Below are positions 32,710-45,378 of a stretch of 64,000 bases of DNA, one piece after another; the stretch's first letter is position 1; every line of letters begins with the position of its first letter. A program made the translations under genes and the position numbers. Source of the DNA: Blasia pusilla. Lineage: Eukaryota > Marchantiophyta > Marchantiopsida > Blasiales. The DNA is taken from contig CM114274.1 of assembly GCA_050084515.1 (NCBI GenBank), positions 6,448,001-6,512,000 of the forward strand. The letters are read 5' to 3'. Under the pieces are notes generated by a model, which searched no databases, was not told the origin of the DNA, and was given only the letters and a program-made list of their open reading frames with translations.

Positions 32710-32890
32710 AATTATTGTGCATATACGCATCGCTACACAATCCGTATTTTTTGTCACGTCTACACACCACACAACACTGATCTTCCCAACACATGGGTCG
32801 ATCTGCTCATAAAAAAAATATTCATAGGGACCACACAAATGCCCCCTACTTGGTAGTCGGATCCCCCCAACTCTAGAGAACAAACATCAC
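32710..32890 (+). repeat. Diverged direct repeat, unit 2
   Basis: Partner of the unit at 32,120-32,310. The two units lie about 590 bp apart, between the unknown exons and the methyltransferase-like relic. Confidence 0.6.
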
Positions 32891-32999
32891 ATCTACTTGA
32901 GATGATATACTTTTCTATACACATCTAACATTACTAGTGTCGTCATCCCCATAACATCTCCCAATACATACTCGTCCATAGATCCATTTCATCTATCTC

Positions 33000-34275
33000 C
33001 ATCTAGATATATCAATGTATCTAGATGTCATCTTGCAACACTATAACTACCCGTCGTGTTGATCCCTCCAAAGAGATCTAACACTCTTGCACCCTCCTCC
33101 AAACGCTTCCACACAATAACTGTGGTATCCAAAGATATCAAGTCTCGAGTCCAAGAGCATGACCGTCACATGACTCTGTCTCCTCCAAGACACAAGCAGG
33201 GCTCTATGAACTGCCTTACAAGCTCGTATACACTCCTCTAAAACTCAATGCTCATACCCAAAAATGGTAAAGAGGCACCATGGGAAGAGGCACCCTATAT
33301 GGCAAGTCTCTCCATGGGACCATGTGTTATGGAATGTCCTTTGTATGGGTGCTCCTCTTCAACAACTCTCCCGCAAATTGCTAACTATATGCGAATGTTG
33401 CCAATGTGGTCATCGTATCATCATGTGGTTTATCATTACTACGCCCCGTAAATTGCATCGATAATTGGCATGGTTTACTTGTCCATCACTTGATCGTCAT
33501 CGTTGCCGATAAGAAACTATCTCCTCCAAAAAATCAAGGATGAAACCAAGGGTGTACAACTCCGTACTTCCTACCAAAACATCATACGACTATGTCGGTG
33601 TCGTAATCGCCCAAGTGCGCACCATTGCTCCATGTGACTCATACTCTGGCTAGTGTCCAACAACTAAATTCTATTGAGTCATGTATTACGTGGATGACAC
33701 GCCCCCAATAGAGGTTTGTATCTGAAAGGGACAATGCTCAATGTTGCCTTTATGTAATTCAAACACCAAACACGTCACACTAATATCAAGATTTCCACCT
33801 TTGAATCAAGTAGAACGCACTACGGGTGATACATTGTATATGTGGGACTAACTAAGAAGAACACTCCATATGGGTTGTCCAACAACACCACACCGGGTCT
33901 CACCATGGCTTGCTCTATGGTTGGTCGAGTTAGGATACTCACCAACTTTGCCGCCTCAGCTTGCCATGCATATGACTTAGTATGGGATGTCCCAAGCACA
34001 TGCTCTAAGGGCAAGTCCATCATCTCCTCAACAACCACCTTAAAATAAGAGGCAATCATCTCTCCATGCTTGCACAATATGGCGGCCAGTCGAAATACCT
34101 CCTTTGGTTCAACTTCCATCTCCGCCAAATCCATGGCAGGAAACAACGGAGCCTGGCTCACTCTAGTGGCCACCTCCAACAACATGGTTGGCACAGGCTC
34201 CACCTGAGGTGGCATAGGAGTGATCTTTCTAACTCTTCGTGATGTCGATGTACTTGCCTCACCCGTGGGAACCAC
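33000..34275 (-). pseudogene. Relic of a C5-methyltransferase-bearing retroelement ORF
   Basis: A minus-strand decayed coding region. An intact 151-codon frame at 33820-34275 is hydrophobic-acidic (for example RLAAILCKHGEMIASYFKVV). Further along, at about 33,500-33,590, another frame reads YDVLVGSTELYTLGFILDFL, which resembles a retropepsin-like segment of large plant retroelement polyproteins. At about 33,030-33,110 a third frame reads ARVLDLFGGINTTGSYSVA, then LIYLDGD after a stop. VLDLFGGI-x-T is the SAM-binding motif I of cytosine-C5 methyltransferases. No PCQ catalytic motif follows, so the enzyme is truncated. Frames are broken throughout. The assignment rests on two short motifs and on recall of such elements in charophytes and seed-free plants. 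Confidence 0.45.
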
Positions 34276-36893
34276 TAGTTGTTAAGGTGCCATGGACAAT
34301 GTGTAAAGTGCCTCCAACAACGTAAACAACTATAGAACCTAGGTCTGTCGTGTTGACGTATAGTAAAATCATCCACTATGTAAACTCCTCTCTCATTAAG
34401 TGTTAGAGAGAGTTCTATTAGTATTAAGTAAATTAGCTCAGGAAAATATAATTTTAATGTTTAAACGTCTTTAGGATGTCTCTTTTATACGGGCCCAACT
34501 TTAGGAAAAGAAGTAATAAATGAGATATGGAATTATAAAAGTAAATTGGTGGGTTGATGTTTTAATGAAAGAAAATAAAAAGTAGACTTGGTTGGTGGCT
34601 AGGGTAGTTGGGGTAGTTTGGAAGATATGAAGTGAATAAAGGAGGATATGTGCGAAGAGATAAGAGATTATCTACTTGTGTCGAAATATGATTGGCTAAG
34701 CCTTCAGAGGAAGTCATGTGGCACAATATAAGATTAGCCATATTTTGTACTATTGTGGATCCCTTATGAGTATAGAAAGATGAGGGACCTTGAAGGGTTC
34801 ATCAACTTCTACTTCATTTCTTGAGTTCTCGTGTCACTCTTGAGTGGATAACATTGGGCTTGCTTTCTCTTCCAAGGAGAGTGGATTACCCCTCTTGGGA
34901 GAATAAATTGACCATGGTCTATTATTCGAGAGGTTTATAGAGTGTGGTATGCATGGAGATTAGAAACTTGTCATCTTAGGGGAGTTTAGTCAGCCTAGAG
35001 GTAGTGGATGGTTTTGGCTAGTTAGTTTTCCAATGAGAGTGGATTACCCCTCTTGGGAGAGCAATTCTACCAAAAACCCATTCTTGAGGACAGTAGAGGA
35101 TGTCCGTCAAGTATGGATAGGGATAGAGCACGAGTTGTACCTCATTTTCCTTTCCTTAACCCGTATTATGTGAAGATTATTTTCTTAGATAAGCATTGGT
35201 TTACTCGCAATTTAGTTTATCATTTTGGGGAGCCATTCATGAATCATGTCATGCAATCTCCAACTCCGGTGATTCTTCTTATTGTGAAGTATGGGAGGAC
35301 ATAGGACTATACGTTGTATGTTCTTATCTAACGATCCATATATGTTAATAGGCCTTTTGGAGTAGGATTTAACTCTAGTTGTGTTATTTTTCATGTCTAC
35401 AACCGTAAAGTAGTTTACATAGACTTTATAATTTAGTTGTTTGGTGTTCAATGTTATGAAGAAGTGATCGCCTTGGCACTACCATTCGTGATTCCTATCG
35501 TGAGAGAATGGAGGGTTTATATAATACTTATATTCTTAACAATGGAAACTTCTTATGGAGTTCACCTTGCATGAACCACGTCTCCCGCAACTAGAAGGTC
35601 CGCCCTTGCTCAAAGGAAAGCTCTCGACGCGACAACGTATCGGTTCCCTCTTGTCGAACTTTCTCCATCCCACCTCTCGATGGCTCAATTTTGAGTCACT
35701 ACCACAACAACCTCTACTTGAGCCATAATCCACATAAATCTCTTACCCACATAATCATCCTCCGTATCTTGATATGACGTGGAGGTTGGAGCCTTACTAA
35801 CTATTCTCCGCTCTATACCTATTACTCATTGCATCATCGTCATGACATCAATCCTTTACTCCAATTGATCGATGCGAGTGAGGAGCATTGCATTGGTAGT
35901 GTTGCGACCCTCATAACCAAATGAGCACCAAGCGGAACACTCAAACTCTAGCAACCTCACGCTATGATATCGATGGTTTGCGCTTTAGAGTTCACGAAAC
36001 ACAAATGCGAGATGCAAGCAAGGCAAACGTTTCAAGCATTTTGTGCATTTATGGTCGCGACTAAGACCGAAACTAAACGTGGAATCGAGACTTAAATGAA
36101 GTCGAGTCTTGGAAGGAGACGTGACCAAGGGATGAGAACCGAACTTGGGACGTGGCTAGCATTTGGAGTCCATAAGCATTTGGAGTCCATAACTTTTATT
36201 CCTAAGATATGTTTTGGATAAGCAAGATAGCGTTGAAAAGCTTATGCAGATCTTGTTCCAACACAACAAAGATCTTAGCAAACGCTTGAGCAGAAGTTGA
36301 GATATGGGCCAAAACCAACTGCATAGGGAGTCGGGTTGAGGGTCAAAAATATGGGCATGTGTGCTCTTCCCAAAAGATAGAGGTAACTGGATTTGGGTGC
36401 AGGTCGGCGATGAGAGCATGTTCTACTTAACGTAAACTTCAGTAACTCTAATTTTGACGTTAGAGAAGAGTAAACGCATGACAGGTTGCACGTCCTCCAT
36501 TTCCTCTAATTGGTGATGGAAACCTGCCACCAAAATCATCAACTCCTCAATCTCCACCAACTCCGAGGGATTAGCAGACTCCCGCAATTCTATAAAAATA
36601 ACAACATCCTTGGTAGAGCGGTTGCAAATGAGAGCAAAAAAAAAAGGACTAAATCAATATGATATTGCACCTGCCATAGTACCTCAGTTCCCAACAAATC
36701 CAAGACGCCAACGGATTAGTTTGCAAAAACAATTGGAACAAGAAGCAAATGGTTCCTACAATAGAGTTGTACCCATGAAGTGATGGAAGCACCCTTCATC
36801 CCGCAAGTTCAGTACTACAACGGCACAAGAATCACAAATATGACCGGAAGCACCTTGAATTCCTTGTAGAAGCCCGAAATGACCGAGTTGAAA
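34276..36893. other. Noncoding; possible LTR-like sequence
   Basis: No gene recognised. 34,402-35,060 has retroelement-LTR character (TGTTAGAGAGAG start) and contains gagagtggattacccctctt twice (about 34,878 and 35,036), but I found no second LTR or target duplication. Confidence 0.35.
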
Positions 36894-37265
36894 GCAGTGT
36901 TTTCAATATGACTACAAAATTACCTCTGTTTTGTGCAAATGAACATGATCCATCCTATCTACATTGTCTTGTGTATTTTTGCTTACCTTTGTATCTTCAT
37001 TGTCTTGTGGATTTATGTGACACTGCAATATTCTTAAATATGTTCGATATTACTTGCGTGTATACCCGACCAACTTTGAATGAATAAAAATGTGTTTTCA
37101 ATAGAACTGGAATAATTACCTCTTTTTGCGCATGTAGCTGATATCCTTTGTATCTTCATTGTCTTGTGCATTTTTGCTACCCTTAGTATCTTCATTGTTT
37201 TGTGTATTTTTGGTATGCAACATTCTTATATTTGTTTGATATTACTCGCGTGTATACCCGACCAA
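36894..37265 (+). repeat. ~200-bp diverged tandem duplication
   Basis: Two units (about 36,894-37,080 and 37,100-37,265) share tttgtatcttcattgtcttg, the gatattact-gcgtgtataccc-gaccaac block and the preceding ttacctct. Each unit also contains internal short repeats of 'cattgtcttgtg-attttt'. Noncoding. Confidence 0.75.
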
Positions 37266-38230
37266 CATACTCCGTATTGTTTGCAAAGTGAAAATGGTGA
37301 AAGTCTTTGAATAGCCTTTGAAAGAACTCCCACATAATTGTTGAATGTATACCTTCCTGTGACAATGACATATTCAGAGCATATAAACGATGTACACTCC
37401 AATTTTACATTCTATAATATTAATTGTTATCTATCCACCTACCCCTCTTGTTCTTGCCTTGTACTCTCAGATGTTTAGGTGCCTTTTAGGTTGCGTTGTG
37501 GTATGGGATGTATTACTGAAATATGGAGTGCATGGTTGATTCATGTGGATCTGTGGGTTCAATGCATGCCTCACGTTGACGATAAGGGGATATTGTCCCA
37601 TAAGTATGAAGTGAGGAGGCGGTGGACACAATTCACAACATTCATATATTAGATAGTGATTATTTTGCCTTATTCTTGCCTTATTCTTTAGACTTGTTAT
37701 GGTACACGTGTATTTTATGCCTTTTTGTACAAATTGTATATTGTGGCACTGAAATAAATAAATGATTGTTAGTCTCCTATCTTTTCTTGCTTTGTCTCTT
37801 GGCTTTTACATGCGCTATTGCTACATTGAGTTTTGAGATGATGGCAACCTTGCGATCTGTTGGCTTGTTTGTTTATGTGCTGCAATTCTATATGGTTGAA
37901 TGGTTGGCCTTCTTGTAAACCATCAATGCGATTCTCATTGTCAGTCGCAAAACATTAACAGGCGTGAAACAATGGCAGGGCATACTCAAATTTTTGTATA
38001 TTTTCAATGATGGAACTCGTAGCAGACCTTGCTATCATCATTGCAAATACTAAAAAATTCATATAGACATCAAACTATGACATTTGAAATCCTTATATTG
38101 AGGCTATGGGAGAACATTCTTGCTTCAAAGTGGAATTATCCCCACTTAAGTGAGAAGTCTATAAGAGTTTCATGAAATAAAATTGCTTTTCTTATACAAA
38201 ACATTAGTAGTCAACTAGAATTTCTTATCT
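37266..38230. other. Noncoding stretch
   Basis: No gene, RNA or element recognised. Confidence 0.4.
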
Positions 38231-38235
38231 AATAC

Positions 38236-38325
38236 ATCCCTACTGAGGTAAAATTCCTCCGAGGATGTGCAATGGTCCATAGCACTCAGCTAAAATTCCT
38301 TCGAGGAAGTGCAATGGTCCGTAGA
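38236..38325 (+). repeat. ~45-bp tandem duplication
   Basis: ctgaggtaaaattcctccga...gtgcaatggtccatag is followed at once by ctcagctaaaattccttcga...gtgcaatggtccgtag. Confidence 0.75.
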
Positions 38326-38329
38326 GTTG

Positions 38330-40560
38330 CATGTGTCAATCGTAAGATTGGAACTTGCACTCTAGACAGAAATGTCACTGAAGTCCATGTTGGGTCGCAC
38401 AGGATCAAAATTATCTTATAGCTCGATATTTCTTGAAGAACTCCTTTGCAATATAGAGTAGCATCGTAGTCGCCGGTGATGTGTCCTCCTCACTTCTTCT
38501 ATATTCTTGACCGATTTAGCAAGCTTAGATAGTGGTTCCTTGTAAAAAATGGATCCGATATTGTCCTCTCCAGAAGGTATCACATCAAATGCAGCAAGGT
38601 CTTGGAGGACACGGATTATGGATAAGAGGATGTGTACAGATTGGACATACAGACATTCCGATGATAATAATCATCAATCTCTAGGCTCCAAGCCACCATT
38701 TGATCCCCTTCGCAAGGATGGGGAGAGTATGTTCCTCTTTTCCATGATACGTAGTTCTCATAGTCTGTAGGTAATTTATACAAGCACTTACGAGGAAGGC
38801 TACTTCCACTTGTAAACAAACTTCTTGGAGTGTCCGAATTCATACTAGCAAGCGCATTCTCCTTGACAGGGTTGTCCATTGTAAGTTGTCGGTGTTATAG
38901 AATGAGTCATGTATAATCGGGTAATCATGAGTCTTGTGTTACCAGTATAAGTTAACTATACCTAATACAAAATAATGCCAATCATGATACCTAAACTATC
39001 TGAAAAACACAAAAATCCATTTGCAACATGAGGAAGGAGGGGGAACGGCAGCAATACAAGCCTACAAGCGAATATGATGATGAGTCTCCATAAGCAATCC
39101 ATAAGCAACAAGGCATATCGAGTTAATCGATAGGCAATACAAGAAAGGAGAGTCTCATGTTACCATAGCAAGTGGCTAGATTAAACATAACTAAAGAATG
39201 CGGTAATCCATAATCAACATGTAACACAGAGCTAGCCATTCAAATATCCTGAAAAAGAAGGTGGCCGCACCACCAAACGTAGCCTAAACACGAGGCGGGG
39301 GCAGCGTTACTCGCCAAAAACCTCCACCAAACGTAGTCAAAACACAAGGCGCCACGGCTAAGATGCGGCTCTGAGAGTCCAATCGATACGCTAAACGCAC
39401 ACAAGCAAAGGAGGAAAATGAGGAGGTTTTGGAAAATTCCTGTAAATAGCCTCACAAATATTTGGGTTATCCCACCTAAAATAGGAGCCCCGCCAAAAAT
39501 TGCGATTTCATATTCAAAGCTCTAGCCATCCGTTTTGACGACATCATGGAGAATGCATGCATGCATCATCTCCACATGCACCATCTCATGCTACGAGGGT
39601 ATGATGGAGAATGCCTACATGGGGAAGCTACATGGGCGCATGCACCATGGAGGATGCACCATCTCATGTGATGGAGAATGCCTACGCGTCATGGAGAATG
39701 CCTACGAGCTGACGCGTCAGGTGCGCTTCATGGAGAAACCGGTGTACCGCTGAATGAATATCGATGTTAGGTGCCACCATGACTGATTTAATATATGCTA
39801 TTTGCGGGTGTCACCCGTGAATGCCATTGGTACCCGGCTGGATACACGAAGGTGACTTGGAGTATTTAAGGCCGAGGCTGTGATTTTTAACGCGAGGCGG
39901 TAGAGCACGCACCATAGGGACAAGGGTGGCCAAGTAGTTCGGAGCTAGAGGCGCGAACGGAGAGAGAGAAAACAAGGCCCGACTTCATAGGTCCTTGGGG
40001 CTCACTTCATGCCTTCAACGGGGAGAAGGCATTTCGGTGGGGTTAGGAAGAATATGATTTTAGAAAGAAGGCGTGCGAGAGAAGATAGGGTGCGTTGCGC
40101 ATAAAGCTGCGTGCCCTAAGACAAGGGTAGTTGTGGGAGTGCATAGGGATGCGCAAAGGTATACACAAATAGCTAGTCGGGGAATAGTGGACGTGGTAAC
40201 CAAGTAGGAGGGTACATACCTACATGATAAGGGTGGCTACATTGTTGGGAGCTATATGGTAAACTAACCATGGAAAATTTAGGGTACGTAGTAGGAGAGA
40301 TTTTTGCTACTAAGTATTTCCGAACAGGGATTGTGATTTGCGATGAGCTTTGCAAGCGGTGAGAGTCATTGACGGAGTTTGACTCACTAGCACTATGGTG
40401 ACTAGGGGTGAGATGGATGATTGTACCAAGAGTTTATGATAGAGTGCTAGAGGAAGAGACACATATGCCGATGTCGACAGGTAGTCTCCATTTGTTAACG
40501 GGAGGGTTGACGTAAAATATGAGGTTGTCGTGTTGCGGAGGTTGCCGCACCACATGGAGT
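38330..40560. other. Noncoding, with ATGGAGAATGC mini-repeats at 39.54-39.74 kb
   Basis: No convincing gene. At 39,540-39,740 the words atggagaatgc(ctac) and catgcaccat(ctcatg) recur about four times each in degenerate order, a small scrambled minisatellite. Nothing else identified. Confidence 0.45.
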
Positions 40561-41596
40561 TGTTAGTGTTGATCGTGCAGTAGAATGATTGTGGGTGTGT
40601 TCAGATTATACAATTGAATCTCCTTTCCTGCAATTGTCTCGTGTGATTGAGGATATTGGATATAGGTTAGAGTTGGTGTTAGATGGGTATAGTGATGGTG
40701 AGGAATGTAGACTCCTTGCATATGTAGCATCTTTGTGGATACAGGGTAGTTTTCTAAGTAGGGATGACATGTATGACATGAGAGAGAATGTCAATAGCTT
40801 AGATGAGCCAATTCGGGGGGCTTAGGGTGAGCCTGAGTGTTGAGTGTGAGAGAGGCCAGGTATGTCGTCACGGAATTAGCATTAGCATATGTGAGCTAGT
40901 GAGGAGTGTGGGAGACTCTTGGTAAGTCTAAGTGCTTGAGCGTATGAGGCACGGTTGGCATCACAACGTTCTTCCAGGGTTCGGAAGAACGGGGTAGTTT
41001 GAGCAGTGCTAGTGGAGGGACACCAAGTGGAGTGAGGTATGAAGGATTTTTTAGCGAGGAACCACCTCGACTCCCATTTATGGCTAGATTGTCATCACTA
41101 AATATCGGGTGTGGTGATGAGATCGCAGACACAACAATGATACGTAGAGGGAGATGGACGACATGGGCCATAGTGGCATGTGTCATTTCTTGGTTGTGAT
41201 AGGCATCATTGATCTCGATGATTTTATTTACTAGTTTGACATATGGTACATGGTGCGAATTCCAAGAGATAAGAGCCCCTACACGATTCAACCCTTTCAT
41301 TGTGTGGAAGAGTTTATTCCAACACTTAGAGGGTCCTTTGATGTATGACTATATGGAGTTTTGGTCCTTACACTTTGTAGATATTGATGCTTGGAGGATG
41401 TATTGGGCTCTAGGGTATGTATCCACTTTTGGTTGCAGAGCGCATGGTGGGATAACGAGAGGAGAGAGACTTACACCATCAGCTCGGGGACTACATGGAG
41501 ATGATGGCTGTGAAGGCGGTGAAGTGGCAAAGACCTCAGGTGATAGAGCACCACCTAATTTAATTCCTAGAGTGGTGTTCTTTCAAACGTTAGGGA
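40561..41596 (+). other. Target region of the CACTA insertion, unrecognised frames
   Basis: Two open frames (40589-40825 and 41209-41622) without recognisable domains. The second runs across the left CACTA boundary, so its end is transposon sequence. The pre-insertion locus continues at 58,211. Not enough signal to call a gene. Confidence 0.35.
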
Positions 41597-41615
41597 CACT
41601 AGTAGTAAAAGGGCC
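41597..41615 (+). repeat. CACTA left terminal inverted repeat
   Basis: Starts CACTAGTA and matches the right terminus imperfectly over about 19 bp. Preceded by GGA. Confidence 0.9.
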
Positions 41616-43380
41616 ATTTTAAACCCATATCATTGTGACTCGTGTTACTTAGAGTCTTTTTAATTACTCTTATTTACTCCAAAACGGACATTGTGACTTG
41701 AGAATTACTCACAGGGTAGGGGAGTAACAATTTGATACTCATTTAACAACACGAAAACATTTAGGAAGCCACTTTAACTTGTATGTCAATGTTTAAAACC
41801 CAACCATGTAATGAGTAAAATGAACAATTTATTTCTCCTCTCTATTTTCCAAAGAGTGACTTGGATCATCTAACCTACAACTATTCTGAAGAAAATGACT
41901 AAAACTTGTTAAAAGATAGAGAAAAAAGTAAGAGATAGTGGAGTAAAGGGAAATAGGATTTAGGCCCTAAACCCTCTTGAAAGCCCTACCCTAAACAGCG
42001 CCGAGAGGGAACTTTGCAATTTACTGTAGAACTCTAGTCACAGCAATTCAGAACAAGGCAAACCAACAAACATGTCTATGCGGGTCATTGGCTGCTTCCC
42101 CTCCCCCTTTGCCCCTGCACTCATTCTCTCTCTCTCTACTTAGAGCATTGTTTTTTTTCCAAAACTCTGTCCTCACAGTCTTCCAACCACTTCTTATGGG
42201 TAGTTTCGGAATGGTTGACCTACGCTCAACTACGTCTTTGTGCCTCTTTTAGGGTCCAGAACAATAAGCTCTGTTGTTCCTTGCATTGGTCTTCGGTGTT
42301 CTTCCTGCGAATTGTCGTTTGTGGAGAAAGGTGAGTTGTCCAGTTCGTGCTTCACCTAAGTGTTGCGGTTCCACTCCTTGATTTCATTACCATATGCACT
42401 TCTTCTCACAGTTTTATTGACATGCTTTCATCATCTTGAGGCATGGGCAACTCCTTGTGACGGTTCAAACTAGCTGAGGTTTGAAATCTCATCTCTCCCT
42501 TGCGCGCACTTTCTTTTCGTCATTGTTCTTCCTATTTTGGCAGCTTCATCATCTAGTGTGAATTCCCTTTTGACAATTTCCAAATCGTGGCACGAAAATT
42601 TGTGCTACGGGTGCAAATTCCAAGTCTCTCATCCATTTTACTTCACCGATCTAGTGAGTAGCGGCAACGGGTGCAAGCCCAGGCTAAGCTCTTGACAGTC
42701 AGGTTTGGACAAAATTGCAACCTATTCACCTTTCTACAAATCAAGTTACCAACTTGCTCTCTTTTTATCTCTATCAAAATATCTAGTTTTTTGAAACCAA
42801 AACCCTAAGCTACCAATTCTCCATTTTGCACAATTTGCAGACCGTTAAGGGTTGGTTCCATACATTCCTCCTTTTTCACTGTTGCAATGTCGCAAAAGGA
42901 TGATTTCCAATGAGAAGGCCCTCCTGCATTTGTCTGAGTTGTGCATCTATTATGCTGCCTTCGTCCCGCTGGTCCAAGACAATGCATTTCACAACTAGCT
43001 CATAGCATTGGGATCCTCATTGCATATTCTACAAAAACCTTTTCTCTTTACTCCGGTTTCTCTTCCTCAGTGGTCTTCATCTTCAAACTCGCTAGGTGTA
43101 CGAGCAAGGTCAAGATGATACACTATCAATGAAAATACATATGTGTTGTTTATTCTCTCGACTTAAGCCCTAAGTGTTAGTGTTTAGTGCAATGAGCGAT
43201 TGATCTAGCTTGTGGATCTGCTTTGTTGCTTTTATTCCCGTGGTCCAAAGAAATGTATCTCACAACTAGGTCCTACAATTGAGTTCTTTTTCGAATCAGA
43301 TTAGGACTTCGCCGAGAGTACCCAGAATCGAGTGAATAATTGCAACAGATGAAAGCCCGAGGGCAAGCTTCTGACAATCG
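41616..43380 (+). other. CACTA 5' region, probable leader
   Basis: Subterminal repeats at first, then a pyrimidine-rich stretch (about 42,100-42,570) with no long ORF, which could hold the promoter, leader and first intron of the transposase gene (gtgagt-like donors near 42,330). Two blocks recur nearby in diverged form (ggtccaa-a-aatg-at-tcacaactag at about 42,970 and 43,240; gcaac-g-tg-aagccc at about 42,665 and 43,340). Confidence 0.4.
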
Positions 43381-43384
43381 CCCT

Positions 43385-43860
43385 TGGGGATCCCAATGAG
43401 GTAAAGTAGATGATGTGGTGAAGAGTTTCTTGGTTGACACTTGGAAGCTCCGCACAAACACGTTCTTTGGTCATCACTCACACTATATGGGAGTGAAGTG
43501 AATGACCAAGTGTTATTCAACCTCATGGATTTGAGCTCTTGTTCCATTGCATCCTTCCAATGAACTGCTTGCTGACCAGAGAGTGCTTCTTCATAGGTCT
43601 CTGGTTCTTAAATATTGTTATGCTTCTCTTGTTGACTCATTAACGCCTGAGTCAACTTCTCCTTATCTTGATTCCTTGCGTGTGATTCCTGATGTGCTGC
43701 ATCATATTTATGCACTTCCCTTGAAACCGTTTCAGATCTTCTTGGTCCCGCATTTGCTTCTGTTGGAGTTTTGTTGTTGGACTCTAAGTAATGTCTATTG
43801 GGGATCCCAATCAGGTAAAGTAGATGGTGTGGTGAAGTTCATAATTTTTCCTTAGATATA
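43385..43860 (-). pseudogene. Patchwork of copia RT start and LINE-like pieces
   Basis: On the minus strand at about 43,490-43,590 the frame reads EPETYEEALSGQQAVHWKDA and then MEQELKSMRLNNTWSFTSLP, the conserved start of a copia reverse transcriptase. It breaks off after TSLP. On the plus strand, flanking this piece, are two fragments of the repeat also found at 3,487-3,560 (about 43,387-43,455 and 43,785-43,840). The result is a mosaic inside the CACTA 5' region. Confidence 0.7.
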
Positions 43861-44560
43861 CCTTTGTTGATGCAAAGAAATCTTGTGACGTGCATTGTCT
43901 CTTACCACCTGAAGTCCTTACAAGTGATGAAGCTCTCCCATGTCAACCATTTTAAAAATGGACTGAACATGAATTTTAAATTATTATAGTTGAATGAGAT
44001 TATCTGCTAGAATAGCAAGATCATCTACATATACATCAATTATGAGTAATTGATCTTTCTTGTTAGAAATGTAACCGTAAGGCTGTTTGGCATTCCTTTG
44101 AGGAATATTTCTTTGATACTGAGTAGACTGAAATGGAAGTTTCTTGGTAGAATTATGGATAGAATTGTAAACTATAATACCTTCAAATTTGGAAGGTTTG
44201 TCTAGTTCAGAATCGTACAGTACTCTAGTTTGAAGATCGTCAAAAGAAGGTCTATCTTTCTACATCAATACATGAATGAGAGATTTGTATTCAGCAGTAA
44301 ATTTGCTAATAGCAAAAGTGAATAGATGTGTGTGTGAAACAGGAGATCCTGCGGATGCAATATTTTTTGCAATAATCTTGAGTTGTGATAGAAAATCTCG
44401 AGGTGATCTGCAAGTTTCAATAGTGAGTTTGTACATAAATGCTTGTAAGTGTAGTACATAGAATGAACATGTCGTATCATAATTACGACATAGGCAGGCC
44501 CATACTTCTTGAGCTGTATCAAGATGTTTTGTTTGAGCCAAAGGTTCTCCTGTCAAATGT
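43861..44560 (-). pseudogene. Ty1/copia fragment: gag joined to RT
   Basis: On the minus strand, 44260-44556 encodes a copia Gag segment (TAQEVWACLCRNYDTTCSFY, then MYKLTIETCRSPRDFLSQLK). It continues to about 44,090 and runs straight into the RT palm: QLLIIDVYVDDLAILADNLI with the YVDD box at 44020-44031, then a segment matching the 'MVDMGELHHL...LQVVRD' part of RT at 43,870-43,970. Zinc knuckle, protease and integrase are absent between Gag and RT, so an internal deletion fused them. No LTR recognised. Confidence 0.75.
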
Positions 44561-44668
44561 TAACAAATCAGAGAGCGAGTATGATTTTCTAACTTTTCAT
44601 TATGCTGAATAGTCCGTGTTTGAAGTATACGTTGACGAAAATATTCGACATGCACTACTTAATGAATA

Positions 44669-44692
44669 CTCTCTCTCTCTCTCTCTCTCTCA
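44669..44692 (+). repeat. (CT)n microsatellite
   Basis: About twelve CT units. Confidence 0.95.
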
Positions 44693-45378
44693 AAGTGTGA
44701 GTGCCGACCATAAAGTTTTGGTGTAGAGATTCAAGTGTTATAATCATTGGTGGTTGTTAGAGCTTTGAAGGAGTCAGAGCATATAGTAAGCAGGTATAAA
44801 AATCTGGAAGCTACGTTTTCCCTAGACGTGGTTATAAAGATATGAAATCTGATTATTATTCATGGGATTTTTTTGTAGGAACTTCTTGAATATGTTAACA
44901 TATACGTCATATAGTGCAATAACAATAATCCCCTGTACCAATCCATGAAAATATCCATAGGTTGATACTTGAGGGAGAGGTGGACGATCTGTATGGTGAC
45001 TTCTTTGTATACTTAGTTTTGAAGTACTCTTTTGTACTTTAGTAAATATTTAAGGTATTCACTTGAATGGAGAGAGAAGTTTTATGTCACAAAATACCGG
45101 GCTGTTGTAGCCTTGTGCACCATCGAGAGAGAAGTCTTAGGAATGTAACATCCTTCATGTCTCTGGATGGCATCAAAACGACTTAGGGTACTTTTTTTCT
45201 AGATTAAGGAGCCTTCCTTTTGAAGTGAAGGTCAAGATCTTTACCATGAGCATGAAAGACTCTTGTGATTAGGCTCTTGATTAGGATGTGTTTGGTTGTA
45301 GGTGGAATTCTGTATTCATTCGTCATCCATTACCATATCCAATCATGCAAGTATATCTTTAGAGCTAGGTAGTCCATC

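Noticed and set aside
32920-32945. TTACTAGTG as another CACTA terminus
   Set aside because: Neighbouring bases do not match the terminal repeat and no AGTCAT words are near it.
34402-35060. Full LTR retrotransposon
   Set aside because: Only one LTR-like sequence and a short internal repeat were seen, with no PBS, partner LTR or target duplication.
36894-37265. CRISPR-like or satellite array
   Set aside because: Only two diverged units with degenerate internal words; an ordinary tandem duplication.
44669-44692. CT run as a regulatory GA-box
   Set aside because: Lies in copia-derived relic sequence; treated as a simple microsatellite.
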